64,000 nt of DNA from DASVHS01 sp035468985 (GTDB lineage: Bacteria > Acidobacteriota > Thermoanaerobaculia > Gp7-AA8), in contig DATISF010000054.1 in assembly GCA_035468985.1 (NCBI GenBank), positions 62,001-126,000 on the forward strand. Direction: 5' to 3'. Both the position numbers and the translations under genes were made by a program. Shown here piece by piece: positions 8,502 to 17,068 of the stretch (position 1 is its first letter; the number at the start of each line of letters is the position of its first letter). The notes under the pieces were generated by a model that was given only the letters and a program-made list of their open reading frames with translations, did no database searches and was not told the origin of the DNA.

Positions 8502-9590
8502 ATGGCAGAATCGCTACCACCGTCACTCTGGCCGGTCGTGCTTCGCTCGGCAACAGGCAAGTCGTGGCCGCCTGAGACACGGACGGACGCTGCCGCCTTT
8601 GTTCAACAGGCGCAGTGGGAGCAGCTGCTTCCTCTTCTTTGCGACGCGCCGGACATGCCGCCCATCGTTCATGAAGCTTTGATGGCCGTGCGTAACGCGA
8701 GCCGCGCTCATGCCGCGCGAGCGGCCGTCATCACCGAACGTCTCCGACAATTCACGCAACTGATGAGTCGACTCGGTGAGGAGTTCATCCTCTTGAAAGG
8801 GTGTGACTTCCGACACCGCCTGTACAAACAACCGCAACATCGACCCGTTTCGGACATCGACGTCCTCGTCCGGGATGGGGACATGGAACGGGTCGCAACA
8901 ATACTTTCCTCGGCAGGCTTCACTCGTTTCTACGTTGGCAACCTGTCGGTTTACTCCGCTTTGCACCACGAAGCTGCTCTGGGATTCGGGACGGTGGTCG
9001 TCGATCTGCATCAACGCTTCGGCCAGAGGCATCGCCACACCATCGACTATCGCAGCATTTGGCGACGTGCCATACCGGTCAACGGCGATCGCTTTCGCGG
9101 CCTTCGCCTGAGTGATGCTGACGCGGTGACATACCTTGCGATCTCAATGGCAATCAAGTATTTACGGGGGCCGCTGATCGCATTCGTCGATTTGTGGCGG
9201 CTGCTTCGAGCGAATCCCGACTGTGCCAATGAGGCGGCGCGACTCGCGCAGGAGTGGCAGGCCCGGCATGTCTTCTACGCGATGCTCAGACGTGCAACCT
9301 GGCTTCTTCCGGAATTCGAAGGGTTGATCGGCGAAGTCAGGGATCGAGTCATCAGTTTCCCCAGACGATCATTGCTCGATCGATTCGTTATCCCGAACGA
9401 TGCTGGATTTCAAACTCGAATGCCGCGTCTCAGTCAGCTGTGGACAAAATATTGGTTGATGGACAACGTCATCCGCCGAACGCGGTGCGTCGCAGAGCAT
9501 GCGACAGAATCCATGCTCGGATATCTGCATGCGCGCAGGGTCATGATGCGATCATCGAATGGCGAGGCCCCGGCCGATGGAACGGCTTAG
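8502..9590 (+). CDS. Nucleotidyltransferase-fold protein (PF14907-like)
   Basis: 362 residues. The active-site region fits the uncharacterised nucleotidyltransferase family: FILLKGCDFRHRLY (95-108) followed by HRPVSDIDVLV (113-123), where the D-x-D pair coordinates metal in polymerase-beta-like folds. Members are recurrent neighbours of lasso peptide clusters and of PqqD/HPr-kinase-like pairs in exopolysaccharide loci, though the substrate is unknown. Here it lies upstream of and convergent with the peptide-type operon that contains exactly such a pair (19603-21155), so it may belong with it functionally. It follows an 80-base gap and overlaps the next gene by 14 bases. Confidence 0.82.
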   Translation: MAESLPPSLWPVVLRSATGKSWPPETRTDAAAFVQQAQWEQLLPLLCDAPDMPPIVHEALMAVRNASRAHAARAAVITERLRQFTQLMSRLGEEFILLKGCDFRHRLYKQPQHRPVSDIDVLVRDGDMERVATILSSAGFTRFYVGNLSVYSALHHEAALGFGTVVVDLHQRFGQRHRHTIDYRSIWRRAIPVNGDRFRGLRLSDADAVTYLAISMAIKYLRGPLIAFVDLWRLLRANPDCANEAARLAQEWQARHVFYAMLRRATWLLPEFEGLIGEVRDRVISFPRRSLLDRFVIPNDAGFQTRMPRLSQLWTKYWLMDNVIRRTRCVAEHATESMLGYLHARRVMMRSSNGEAPADGTA

Positions 9591-10488
9591 AGTCGCTCTG
9601 TTTGGCTCAGGCAGCCCCATGTCGGTTGCGGCATTCCGCCTCCTGCGACAGACAACGCAGCTGACGAGAGTCGTCGTCCCACGGCCGAGACCGGAACGAG
9701 GATTCCTGAGACGCATAGTCGGACGCGAGCGTACGAACCCGTTATTGAACGCAGCAGCCGAGGCATGCGTCGCTACGAGCTTTGAGGATGGCGCATCTCG
9801 AGACATCCAACGCGACGCAGTTGATCTCATCTGCGTAGCCACGTTTCCGCGACTCCTCCCGCCGGAGATCCTCGACCACGCCAGGGTCGGAGGCCTGAAC
9901 CTTCATGGCTCTCTCCTGCCGCGCCACCGTGGACCCGATCCGCTGTTCTGGACGTACTTCGACGCCGACCGCGAGTGCGGGATCACGCTGCACTGGATGA
10001 ATTCAGCGGCCGACGGTGGAGACATTGCTGCGCAGCGCCGGTGGGAACTGGTTCCAGGGACTCGTGCCACGGCCGTCTACAAGCGACAAGTCGATGAGGG
10101 GATGAACCTGTTAGCCGACGAGCTGCAATATGTCGCTCGGGGAAATCGTCGCGGCACACCGCAAGATGTCTCTCTGGCGACCCATGAGCCGTCGCCGAGC
10201 CGCCGCACCTGGTCGATCGATTTCAATACATGGTCAATCGATCGCGTTTGGCATTTCCTTAATGGCCTGACGCCGGTGCGGAATGACCTGCTGACACTGA
10301 ACGGCAAGCGCCTCCAAATCTTCCCGAATCTTCAGTTGACGAGACGCACGCACGACCGACGACCCGGAACCCTGGTTGTTCGGAACCGCTCCTTCGAATT
10401 GTTTTGTGACGGCGGCGTCATTGAAGGTCACGTCGTGCCACCCCTGCTCACATTGCGGCGAGCGGTGGTGCGGTTTCTGGCTGGCTGA
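9577..10488 (+). CDS. Formyltransferase (methionyl-tRNA/sugar N-formyltransferase fold)
   Basis: 303 residues from the internal ATG (MERLRVALFGSGSP). The formyl-transfer core is present with its catalytic triad: Asn108 and His110 in LNLHGSLLPRHRG, and Asp146 in SAADGGD. Family members pass a formyl group from 10-formyltetrahydrofolate to an amine on initiator Met-tRNA or on an amino sugar such as Qui4N. In a polysaccharide context an amino-sugar acceptor is more likely than tRNA. The C-terminal 100 residues resemble the oligonucleotide-binding-like domain only weakly. It converges almost end to end with the minus-strand operon. Confidence 0.8.
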   Translation: MERLRVALFGSGSPMSVAAFRLLRQTTQLTRVVVPRPRPERGFLRRIVGRERTNPLLNAAAEACVATSFEDGASRDIQRDAVDLICVATFPRLLPPEILDHARVGGLNLHGSLLPRHRGPDPLFWTYFDADRECGITLHWMNSAADGGDIAAQRRWELVPGTRATAVYKRQVDEGMNLLADELQYVARGNRRGTPQDVSLATHEPSPSRRTWSIDFNTWSIDRVWHFLNGLTPVRNDLLTLNGKRLQIFPNLQLTRRTHDRRPGTLVVRNRSFELFCDGGVIEGHVVPPLLTLRRAVVRFLAG

Positions 10489-10490
10489 CG

Positions 10491-11072
10491 TCAGGCGAAC
10501 CAGGTAACGGCAGTCAAACGTTCACCCGCGGTCACCCTCTCGACCTCGTGCGGGATATCGGAGCGAAACGCGATGAGAAGCCCCTCTTCCGGAACGAGAG
10601 TGAACGGCACCGGCCGGCCGGCCAGTACACCGTAGAACTTCAGGCCGCCACCCGTGAACGTTGCCGCACCCGGAGAGTTCAGAAAAATGATGACGGACAC
10701 CTTGCGCTGATTCACACCCTCGAGATCGCGATCCATGTGCCGGACGTAGAAATCGCCCTGCCGATAGCGGAGGAATTGCGGATCTTCCGTCCTGGCGAGC
10801 ACGACATCAAAATGACGAGCGGACTGATCCCGAACGGCCTCCAGAGAGGCAACCAGCTCCTCTGCGATCCCGGGCTTTACCTCGATGCGCATCGTGCGCC
10901 GCAAATCGTCAGCGACCGTGAGGTTGTCCGGGGACCCCAGGGCCACGCGCGCCGGCAGGCCGGAAGCGGCACGCATGGCATCAACGTAACGCCGGCATGC
11001 AGGCGCATCGAGAAAATGTTCGACGACATGGAAATTGAGTCCTCGAAACAGCCCGATGCTGGCCACGATCAC
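10491..11072 (-). CDS. 2-oxoglutarate/Fe(II)-dependent oxygenase (prolyl-4-hydroxylase-like)
   Basis: 193 residues from a GTG that overlaps the upstream stop (GTGA). The double-stranded beta-helix motifs are complete: HxD as His112-Met-Asp114 in YVRHMDRD, distal His175 in SDIPHEV, and Arg185 (GERLTAVTWF) for 2-oxoglutarate binding. The family hydroxylates proline, other residues or small molecules. The reading frame stays open another 280 codons upstream, but that part is antisense-frame noise inside the HTTM gene. It is the last gene of the 13-gene minus-strand run that includes the precursor-like peptide, so the peptide (which has three prolines in its tail) is a candidate substrate; this is inference. 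Confidence 0.85.
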   Translation of the reverse strand: MIVASIGLFRGLNFHVVEHFLDAPACRRYVDAMRAASGLPARVALGSPDNLTVADDLRRTMRIEVKPGIAEELVASLEAVRDQSARHFDVVLARTEDPQFLRYRQGDFYVRHMDRDLEGVNQRKVSVIIFLNSPGAATFTGGGLKFYGVLAGRPVPFTLVPEEGLLIAFRSDIPHEVERVTAGERLTAVTWFA

Positions 11073-11953
11073 TCCTCGGGGACAGCGGCCTTCCCTGTGT
11101 TCACCGCTGTCGAAGCGATGCGTAGACGTTCGACCACCCAATCCCAGTTGATGAAGATGGCAAGAAGCGGCCACGCCATGAAGTACAACCCGTAGATGCG
11201 GGTTCGCAGCACCTGAGCGATCAACGCCACCGGAATCAGGACTCTGCGCGCCATGCGGGAAAAGAGCACGAGTGAAAAGAGAAACTCCAGGGCAAACGTC
11301 GCTGCCGCCAGAGACCACGCGAGTGCGGCATTCTGCGCCACGTAGTGAGCCCATGGAGCCGCGGTCAACGTAGCCATCTCGTCTGCCGTAGCAGCGATGT
11401 TCGGACCCGTGTACCACGCGATTCCCGAAAAGCGAACTTTTGCCAGGCCTCCGAGCAGATACTGGAGTGCGACGAGCACCTGGATCAAAGCGACCGGCCA
11501 ACGATATTCCTCGGAAGGTTGGCGATCCGTCGTGCGGACAAACGACACCGCCAGCAGGGAAAGGACGGCAAATGCAAATCCAGAGTGACCGTTCGAGAAG
11601 ATGCCGGCGAAGAATTCCTCGAGCGGGGCGAAGTGATACAGCAGCAATCCAGCGGCAAGCGCCGTGAATCGCACAGCGATGCCGAACAAGACGAGGCCGA
11701 GCATGACCGCCAGGAGTCGATAGAGCACATGCTCGACATCCGGCGACAGAAAAAACAAACCGAAGCGAATGAGCAGCTCGTGATAGCGCTTGGGGATGAT
11801 AGGCTCGGACCACGTGGTCACCTTCCATAGCATGGGGCGCGACAAGACGATCCAGAGCGCATACGCGGCGACAATCGAGCGAGTGGCGATGAACTGCACT
11901 CTTGTGCCAGGCTGAAACCAAAACGAACTCCAGAGCCGGCCCAGCTTGTTCAT
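11069..11953 (-). CDS. HTTM / gamma-carboxylase-like polytopic membrane protein (copy 2)
   Basis: 294 residues with about eight membrane helices. The order RSIVAAYALWIVLSR, GLLLYHFAPLEEFF, LIQVLVALQYLLGGLAKVR, SGIAWYTGPNI and FALEFLFSLVLFSR fits the HTTM domain (horizontally transferred transmembrane domain), related to the membrane part of vitamin-K-dependent gamma-glutamyl carboxylase. It is similar throughout to the protein at 12564-13463 (LSR start, LLLFHFAPLE, FAGYAKL...SG-AW...G-N), so the two are paralogues. The start forms ATGA with the upstream partner gene and the stop GTGA with the oxygenase gene. Catalytic function cannot be claimed. Confidence 0.75.
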   Translation of the reverse strand: MNKLGRLWSSFWFQPGTRVQFIATRSIVAAYALWIVLSRPMLWKVTTWSEPIIPKRYHELLIRFGLFFLSPDVEHVLYRLLAVMLGLVLFGIAVRFTALAAGLLLYHFAPLEEFFAGIFSNGHSGFAFAVLSLLAVSFVRTTDRQPSEEYRWPVALIQVLVALQYLLGGLAKVRFSGIAWYTGPNIAATADEMATLTAAPWAHYVAQNAALAWSLAAATFALEFLFSLVLFSRMARRVLIPVALIAQVLRTRIYGLYFMAWPLLAIFINWDWVVERLRIASTAVNTGKAAVPEE

Positions 11954-12591
11954 CGCTTGTAGGATGCGAGCACGACGCGCCGTTGCGAGCCTTCGTGGAA
12001 CTCGCGCGCCGTCCAGCTCACCTCGACCAGGCGCAGGCCGGCGTACGGTTCATTCGGCACGCTGCGGTGGCGTTCGAGGAAATACCAGTACGGAGCGGCA
12101 AATCGTCCGAGCCACCGCTCCGACCCGACCCGCTTACCACTCGCCACTCGCTGCCTGCTGGACTCCGCAAGCGTGTAGAGGAACGCCATCACTCGGTCCC
12201 TCTCCGGGGCATGCAGCCGCATGAAGTAATTGTGGACCCAAAGCTGCAGCGGGACCTGATTCGTCGCATCCCACGCCTCCGGGTCGATCACCGACTCATT
12301 GCCGTGCGCATCGAGAGCGACAAAGTCGATCCGCCACAGCGGCACATCGATGGATGCAGGACCATGGAGAGCCTGATAGCTCGTAAATGGGAAGGATTCT
12401 TTTTCACGGGCCAGGACGATCCCGTGCATCAAGAGGGCGTAGCCGGCGAGGACGGAGACGGCTATGCGATGGCTTCGGCCCTGTGACCTGACGATCCAGA
12501 ACCCGATCAAGGGAACGACGAGAAACGCACCCAGTCTGACGATCTGCCCCAAAAATCTCCTCGTTACGTTCCGAAGGATCGGTGCGGCCAT
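11950..12591 (-). CDS. HTTM-partner membrane protein (copy 2), unknown function
   Basis: 213 residues from the internal ATG MAAPILRNVTRRFLG. Two N-terminal hydrophobic helices (about 16-34 and 42-58) precede a soluble domain with DVPLWRIDFVALDAHGNESV and a basic RVASGKR segment. It aligns by eye with the protein at 13450-14079 (WDLVGVDATGRDFLIDP; R-x-FMATGRVGAIDRILG), so it is the second copy of an HTTM-associated partner. In other organisms HTTM-like proteins are often followed by such a small membrane protein, but its role is unknown. It overlaps the upstream HTTM gene by 28 bases. Confidence 0.65.
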   Translation of the reverse strand: MAAPILRNVTRRFLGQIVRLGAFLVVPLIGFWIVRSQGRSHRIAVSVLAGYALLMHGIVLAREKESFPFTSYQALHGPASIDVPLWRIDFVALDAHGNESVIDPEAWDATNQVPLQLWVHNYFMRLHAPERDRVMAFLYTLAESSRQRVASGKRVGSERWLGRFAAPYWYFLERHRSVPNEPYAGLRLVEVSWTAREFHEGSQRRVVLASYKR

Positions 12592-13463
12592 GGTATGCGA
12601 AGTGTGAGAGCCCGGCAACTCCGCCGGATCCAGCGCCAGTTCGCAAACATCAGCAGTAGCGGAAGGTCCTGAAACACGACATGAAAGAGATATGCGTTCG
12701 CGACGTGGAAGAGGACCGCAGCGGGGATCATGAAGCGCCTCGTCTTTGGAATGACGAGTACGACTGCGAACATCAGCTCGAACACCAGGCCGGCAACTGC
12801 GATGGCCGTGCAAAGCACGTCCGACTCGGCGAGCGTATGCGCCAGCGGCGTATGCAGGCCGAGGAACTGGTCAAGTCCGAGGAGGTAAAGGCGCATGTTT
12901 CGACCGCGCGCCCAGGCAAAACCGCTCCAGAAGAGCTTTGCATAGCCGGCGAAGAAATAGATGAGACATAGGAGGAACTGCGTCATCCGAAGCGGCCAGC
13001 CGCTGAGCGCCGATCCGCTGTCATCCTCATCGTTCCTGAAGCCGAACAGCAGTAAGCCGAGGCAAGGGATGGTCAGGCCGCGAAGATACGGATTGGGCGT
13101 CCAGATGATCGTCTCCAACGGCGCAAAGTGGAACAGCAGCAACCCGCTGATGATGCAACTCCATCGCGTGAACCAACCGGCGATGGCACCCAGCAGCGTC
13201 ACATGCAGGATCACCCAGAGAACCCGCTCCAGCGCAACGGAGCCGATCAGAAGGAAACGAAGACGCCGCTCGATGGGAACGGTCTGCCAGAATTCTCTCG
13301 GAAAGAGCAGAACCGATGGCAAGTCGAAGCGCGACAGAACAACCCAGAGCGCGGTGGCCGCCAGCAGAATTCTCCCAGCGCTCATGTTCTCGACAGGCTC
13401 AGCGGCGAACCAGAACGCGTCGAAGCGAGACCTTACCAGTGCCAGCCGTTCACTGACTCTCAA
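12564..13463 (-). CDS. HTTM / gamma-carboxylase-like polytopic membrane protein (copy 1)
   Basis: 299 residues, about eight membrane helices, with the same landmarks as the copy at 11069-11953: LLAATALWVVLSRFDLPSVL, SGLLLFHFAPLETIIW, CLIYFFAGYAKLFWSGFAWA and LVFELMFAVVLVIPKTRR. The HTTM family is assigned from this layout. The start is a TTG overlapping the end of the upstream partner gene by 14 bases; the first ATG is 26 codons further in and would remove part of helix one. With its partner upstream it forms the first of two tandem module copies. Whether it retains carboxylase chemistry or serves as a membrane anchor is unknown. Confidence 0.73.
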   Translation of the reverse strand: MRVSERLALVRSRFDAFWFAAEPVENMSAGRILLAATALWVVLSRFDLPSVLLFPREFWQTVPIERRLRFLLIGSVALERVLWVILHVTLLGAIAGWFTRWSCIISGLLLFHFAPLETIIWTPNPYLRGLTIPCLGLLLFGFRNDEDDSGSALSGWPLRMTQFLLCLIYFFAGYAKLFWSGFAWARGRNMRLYLLGLDQFLGLHTPLAHTLAESDVLCTAIAVAGLVFELMFAVVLVIPKTRRFMIPAAVLFHVANAYLFHVVFQDLPLLLMFANWRWIRRSCRALTLRIPWPHRSFGT

Positions 13464-14079
13464 ACAGAACCTCGTGTTTGACTGCAGAAGGACGGGCCTC
13501 CGCTTCCTCGATGTTCCATGAGGTGAGCAGGATCTTCAGGCGCACGAACGGCGTCCGTGGAAGGTCAGCCGGCGTGCGCCATACGCGAGCGCGGCAAAAG
13601 TGGCGAGGTGCCGTCAGGGGGCCGAGGATCCGATCGATCGCGCCAACTCGACCCGTGGCCATGAATCGCCTTCGAGCTGCCTCCGCGCGCCGGATCATGA
13701 AGCCGGCAACCTTCTGGCGGCCATCAGCATCGAGCTTGAAGAAATAGATTCGCAGCCACGTGTGGAACTCTTCGAACGCAAACGGCTCAAAGACGCGGGG
13801 ATCGATCAGGAAGTCCCGTCCGGTCGCGTCGACGCCGACGAGATCCCAACGATCCATCGCCGGATCTCGCAGGGTGTGTACAAGTGCCCAGTGGGTAAAC
13901 GGCCACGCTTCAATCTGTGTGAACCCAACGGCGAGGGAGACGGCGATGACATAGGCGATCAAGACACGAACGAGCGTCTTGTGAAGCCGGCCGGCATTCC
14001 ACATCGCGAGCAGACCGATTGCCACAAAGCCTGCGAAGATCCCCGTCCGGAGCAACGTCTTGAGAATCTCGAGTGTCAC
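13450..14079 (-). CDS. HTTM-partner membrane protein (copy 1), unknown function
   Basis: 209 residues if started at the GTG at 14079, which overlaps the upstream asparagine-synthetase stop as GTGA; an ATG at 14127 would add 16 Cys-rich residues and overlap far more. Two hydrophobic helices near the N-terminus (IFAGFVAIGLLAMW and LVRVLIAYVIAVSLAVGF) precede a soluble domain with DLVGVDATGRDFLIDP and RRFMATGRVGAIDRIL. It is paralogous to 11950-12591. The C-terminus (about 40 residues) differs from the copy. Function unknown. Confidence 0.65.
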   Translation of the reverse strand: MTLEILKTLLRTGIFAGFVAIGLLAMWNAGRLHKTLVRVLIAYVIAVSLAVGFTQIEAWPFTHWALVHTLRDPAMDRWDLVGVDATGRDFLIDPRVFEPFAFEEFHTWLRIYFFKLDADGRQKVAGFMIRRAEAARRRFMATGRVGAIDRILGPLTAPRHFCRARVWRTPADLPRTPFVRLKILLTSWNIEEAEARPSAVKHEVLFESQ

Positions 14080-15932
14080 GCCGGCACCGAATCCGCTGAC
14101 GGGATTGACGCAACAGGGGCACAACATTCACGAAGCCACAACTCGAGCGCCATGATCGTCCACAGGAGCTGCCCCTGGTCGGCCGCACCGCTAAGGTGCT
14201 GATGAATCACGCCCGCGATGAATTGACGATCGAGAATCGAACCCACTCGCGCACCGGCATCGGCGAGTGCGCCAGCCATTTCGCGGAGTCTCGGTTCGCG
14301 CCGAATCCAGTCACCGATTGGAACGGAAAACCCGATCTTGCGCCCGAGGAGAGTTGCCGGAGGCAGCTTTCGTTCCGCAAGCCGGCGCAAAGGCAATTTC
14401 CCCGAACCATTCGCGAGCCGCTGAGCGGAAATCGAGAGAGCCTCAGCAACGACTTCTCGTCCCAGCATGGGAACTCGCGTCTCGACGCTGGCAGCCATGC
14501 TGGCCTTATCCTGTCGCATGAGAATCGGCGGCAGATAGGTGGCGATGTCATAGCGGCGCATCCGCTCGGCAAGACCCAGGCCGCGCGTCGCGGACAGCAC
14601 GCTTCGACGGAAGGGAAAATTGCCAGTGACGCTGCGGCGAAGGAGCTTCTCCAGGTCTCCGGAGGAAGTGAACGCCGATGAGTACATCAACAGGTCGTCG
14701 GTATCTGCGGTGAGCCGGTATACCGCACGGCGAAGTCGCACAGGCAGCGGCAATCGACTGGGGCGGACTCCTCCCAAAAACGCGCCTTGCCAGAGACGGT
14801 AACGGCTCAAACGGGCCATCCCGACGAAGTGCGGGTAGCCGCCGAACAGCTCATCGGCCCCTTCGCCTGAAAGGAGAACGATGACACCGGCATCGCGGGC
14901 CATGGCGCAGACCTGGTAGAGAAGAACGGTGTTTTCGTACTTGATCGGCTCATCGCAGTGACGAGCGAGCTTCGGCAGATCGTCAGCAAATTTTCGAGGA
15001 TCGGCTTCGAGGACGAAGTGCTCGGCGCCGACAAGATTCGCTGTCGCCCTCGCCGATTCAAACTCGTCGAGCGGTGATCCCGGAAATGTCACTGTGAACG
15101 CTTTTAACGGCTTCACGGCAGCACGCGCCGCGAAATATGTCACCAGGCCGGAATCAATGCCCCCGCTGCAGAGCGTCCCGACCGGCACGTCCGCCGCCAT
15201 CTGCGATCGGACGGATCGATCGATGGTCGTCTCGAGGTCGTCGTCCGCCGGCTTCCGATTCGAATCGCCGGTGAACTTCCAAGTCCGAGATTCGGTCTGG
15301 CTGATGCGAAATGCATGTCCCGGTAATAGACGCTGAATGCGTCCGAACAGACTCCCCTCACCGGCGACGTCGCGAAATGTCAGATATTCTTCGAGAGCTT
15401 CACGACGAAAGTCGCCAAGTGAGTTGTCGATCGCGATCAAGGCTCGGGCCTCTGACGCGAATGCGACGATGTCACCGATACGGGTGTAGTAGAGCGGTTT
15501 GATTCCCAGCGAATCTCTGGCCAGCAGGAGTGATCGCGAACCGGCGTCCCATACCGCGACGGCAAACATGCCATCGAACATCGAGAAGCTGCGCTCACCC
15601 CACATCCGCCACGCTTCGAGTAGAACCTCCGTATCACTTCGCGATCGGAACTGAACTCCGTTCCGTTTCAACTCCTCGCGCAATGAAAGCTGGTTGTAGA
15701 TTTCGCCGTTGTAGACGAGCGTGGCACGACCGTCGGCGCTCGTCATCGGTTGTCGTCCCGCCTCAGTGAGATCGACAATCTTCAGGCGCGTCGCGCCGAG
15801 GGCGATCCTTTCCGCGCTCCAGACCGCCTGATCATCGGGGCCTCGGTGATGCATGACCGCCGTCATGGTCCGGACGCGTTCCGTCAGGGCGGGAGAGCCG
15901 TCGAGGCTGATCATTCCGGCGATACCGCACAT
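14076..15932 (-). CDS. Asparagine-synthetase-type amidotransferase (RiPP-region copy 1)
   Basis: 618 residues, AsnB-like. The N-terminal Ntn glutaminase begins MCGIAGMISLDG with nucleophile Cys2 exposed after Met removal, followed by HHRGPDD (29-35) and LVYNGEIYN. The C-terminal synthetase domain has the pyrophosphate loop SGGIDSG and LSGEGADELFGGYPHF. All signatures for ATP-dependent amide formation using glutamine are intact. Enzymes of this fold make asparagine, amidate polysaccharides, or close the lactam of lasso peptides. Its place between the His-rich membrane protein and HTTM module inside the precursor-bearing operon suggests a peptide or glycan acceptor rather than free aspartate. 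Confidence 0.88.
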   Translation of the reverse strand: MCGIAGMISLDGSPALTERVRTMTAVMHHRGPDDQAVWSAERIALGATRLKIVDLTEAGRQPMTSADGRATLVYNGEIYNQLSLREELKRNGVQFRSRSDTEVLLEAWRMWGERSFSMFDGMFAVAVWDAGSRSLLLARDSLGIKPLYYTRIGDIVAFASEARALIAIDNSLGDFRREALEEYLTFRDVAGEGSLFGRIQRLLPGHAFRISQTESRTWKFTGDSNRKPADDDLETTIDRSVRSQMAADVPVGTLCSGGIDSGLVTYFAARAAVKPLKAFTVTFPGSPLDEFESARATANLVGAEHFVLEADPRKFADDLPKLARHCDEPIKYENTVLLYQVCAMARDAGVIVLLSGEGADELFGGYPHFVGMARLSRYRLWQGAFLGGVRPSRLPLPVRLRRAVYRLTADTDDLLMYSSAFTSSGDLEKLLRRSVTGNFPFRRSVLSATRGLGLAERMRRYDIATYLPPILMRQDKASMAASVETRVPMLGREVVAEALSISAQRLANGSGKLPLRRLAERKLPPATLLGRKIGFSVPIGDWIRREPRLREMAGALADAGARVGSILDRQFIAGVIHQHLSGAADQGQLLWTIMALELWLRECCAPVASIPSADSVPA

Positions 15933-15968
15933 TTTGCGTTCGACGCCCGGATCAGAGAACGGGGCCGA

Positions 15969-17066
15969 TCAAGTCGTCGCGACTGCGGGCGCCTGCCGGC
16001 GCATCAGGTAGGGCCCGATGGAGTTGCGAATCTCGGGCCTGCGAAGAGACCAGAAGAGGCCGTCCATGTAGAAATGCTGAAAGGCGATGAACAGGTAGAG
16101 ACTCTCGAATTGAGGGAAGAAGCCGTGCCTGCGGGAAAGAGAGTTTCCAACCCAGAACGCCACACCGATTGCCAGGAGGACTGGCAGCAGGAATCTCGTG
16201 TTGGAACTGAGCTTGCCGAGGATCGTTTGGGAGACGGAGCCCGCCGGCTGCGGAAACTTACGCCGATGGACCAGCCACACGAACCCGAGATACTGGACGT
16301 AGTGCGGCAACAGCATGACGAAAGTCGCCATCGCCGAGTCGGCCATCCATGCGTAAGGATGAAACATCAGAAGGCTGGTGCAGAGGAACGCGGCTTCCGG
16401 TAATTCCGGGCCTCTGCCCTCGCGGATTCTCTCGCCAATCGACAGCGCGAGCCGGGCGAGCGAGATGATGGCCACCGCTCCTGCAGCGGTCCACACCAAC
16501 ATCGGCAGCTTCGGATGAACGCTGAGCACCGGCCAAACCTGCTGATGTGTCGTGATGTTCGCGAGAGCGAGTGAGGCGCTTACCGAGATGATGGCGAAGT
16601 TCGCCGCGTTTCGATGCCGGGCATCGGTGACACCGGCGCCATGCCGGTAGACCGACAGGAGTCCACAGTTCTGTCGTGCCACGTGGAAGGTGTTCCAGAA
16701 AAACAGTACGACCTGAACGATGAGCGGAACCTTCAGAAAGATCATCAGCAGGAAGACCGCACCGAGGATCAAGGGACCGGCGTAGAACGCAAGCCATCGC
16801 TCACGGTAGTAGTCGCGGCGCTCGTCCCAGAAATAGAACGTCAGGGAGGAGAAGTAGTGGGGAAACGCGAGCAGGACTCCGATGATCATGACGCGATAGA
16901 TGCGGTGCTCCATCGCGATACCCACCGGGAGCAGGAGCAGGGGCGGCAGGATCAGGAACAACAGATCGAAACGAACGGATTCGATCCACCGGCCACGCCG
17001 GGGCGCAGCCATCCCTTCGAGTGTTCCGGCAATCGCACTGGACATGATCGGGCGTGAGTTTACCAT
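15969..17066 (-). CDS. His-rich polytopic membrane protein of unknown function
   Basis: 365 residues from the ATG at 17066; a TTG at 17072 that overlaps the upstream stop is an alternative. About nine membrane helices. Conserved-looking polar spots at membrane edges are FPHYFSSLTFYFWDERRDYY, FFWNTFHVARQNCGLLS, LLPHYVQYLGFVWLVHRRK and FIAFQHFYMDGLFWSLRRP. Clustered histidines spaced in this way recall membrane-bound di-iron or carotenoid-oxygenase-like proteins, but no exact HxxxH/HxxHH set is complete, so this is only a resemblance. It lies between the S26 peptidase and asparagine-synthetase genes in the operon. Confidence 0.65.
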   Translation of the reverse strand: MVNSRPIMSSAIAGTLEGMAAPRRGRWIESVRFDLLFLILPPLLLLPVGIAMEHRIYRVMIIGVLLAFPHYFSSLTFYFWDERRDYYRERWLAFYAGPLILGAVFLLMIFLKVPLIVQVVLFFWNTFHVARQNCGLLSVYRHGAGVTDARHRNAANFAIISVSASLALANITTHQQVWPVLSVHPKLPMLVWTAAGAVAIISLARLALSIGERIREGRGPELPEAAFLCTSLLMFHPYAWMADSAMATFVMLLPHYVQYLGFVWLVHRRKFPQPAGSVSQTILGKLSSNTRFLLPVLLAIGVAFWVGNSLSRRHGFFPQFESLYLFIAFQHFYMDGLFWSLRRPEIRNSIGPYLMRRQAPAVATT

Positions 17067-17068
17067 GC

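Noticed and set aside
11073..11921. Long in-frame N-terminal extension of the oxygenase
   Set aside because: It lies wholly inside the HTTM gene in another frame, is rich in Arg/Gly/Ser and has no domain; the GTGA start gives a complete oxygenase.
12592..12813. In-frame extension of the HTTM-partner gene
   Set aside because: Composition is noise-like and overlaps the HTTM gene; the ATG at 12591 precedes the first hydrophobic helix.
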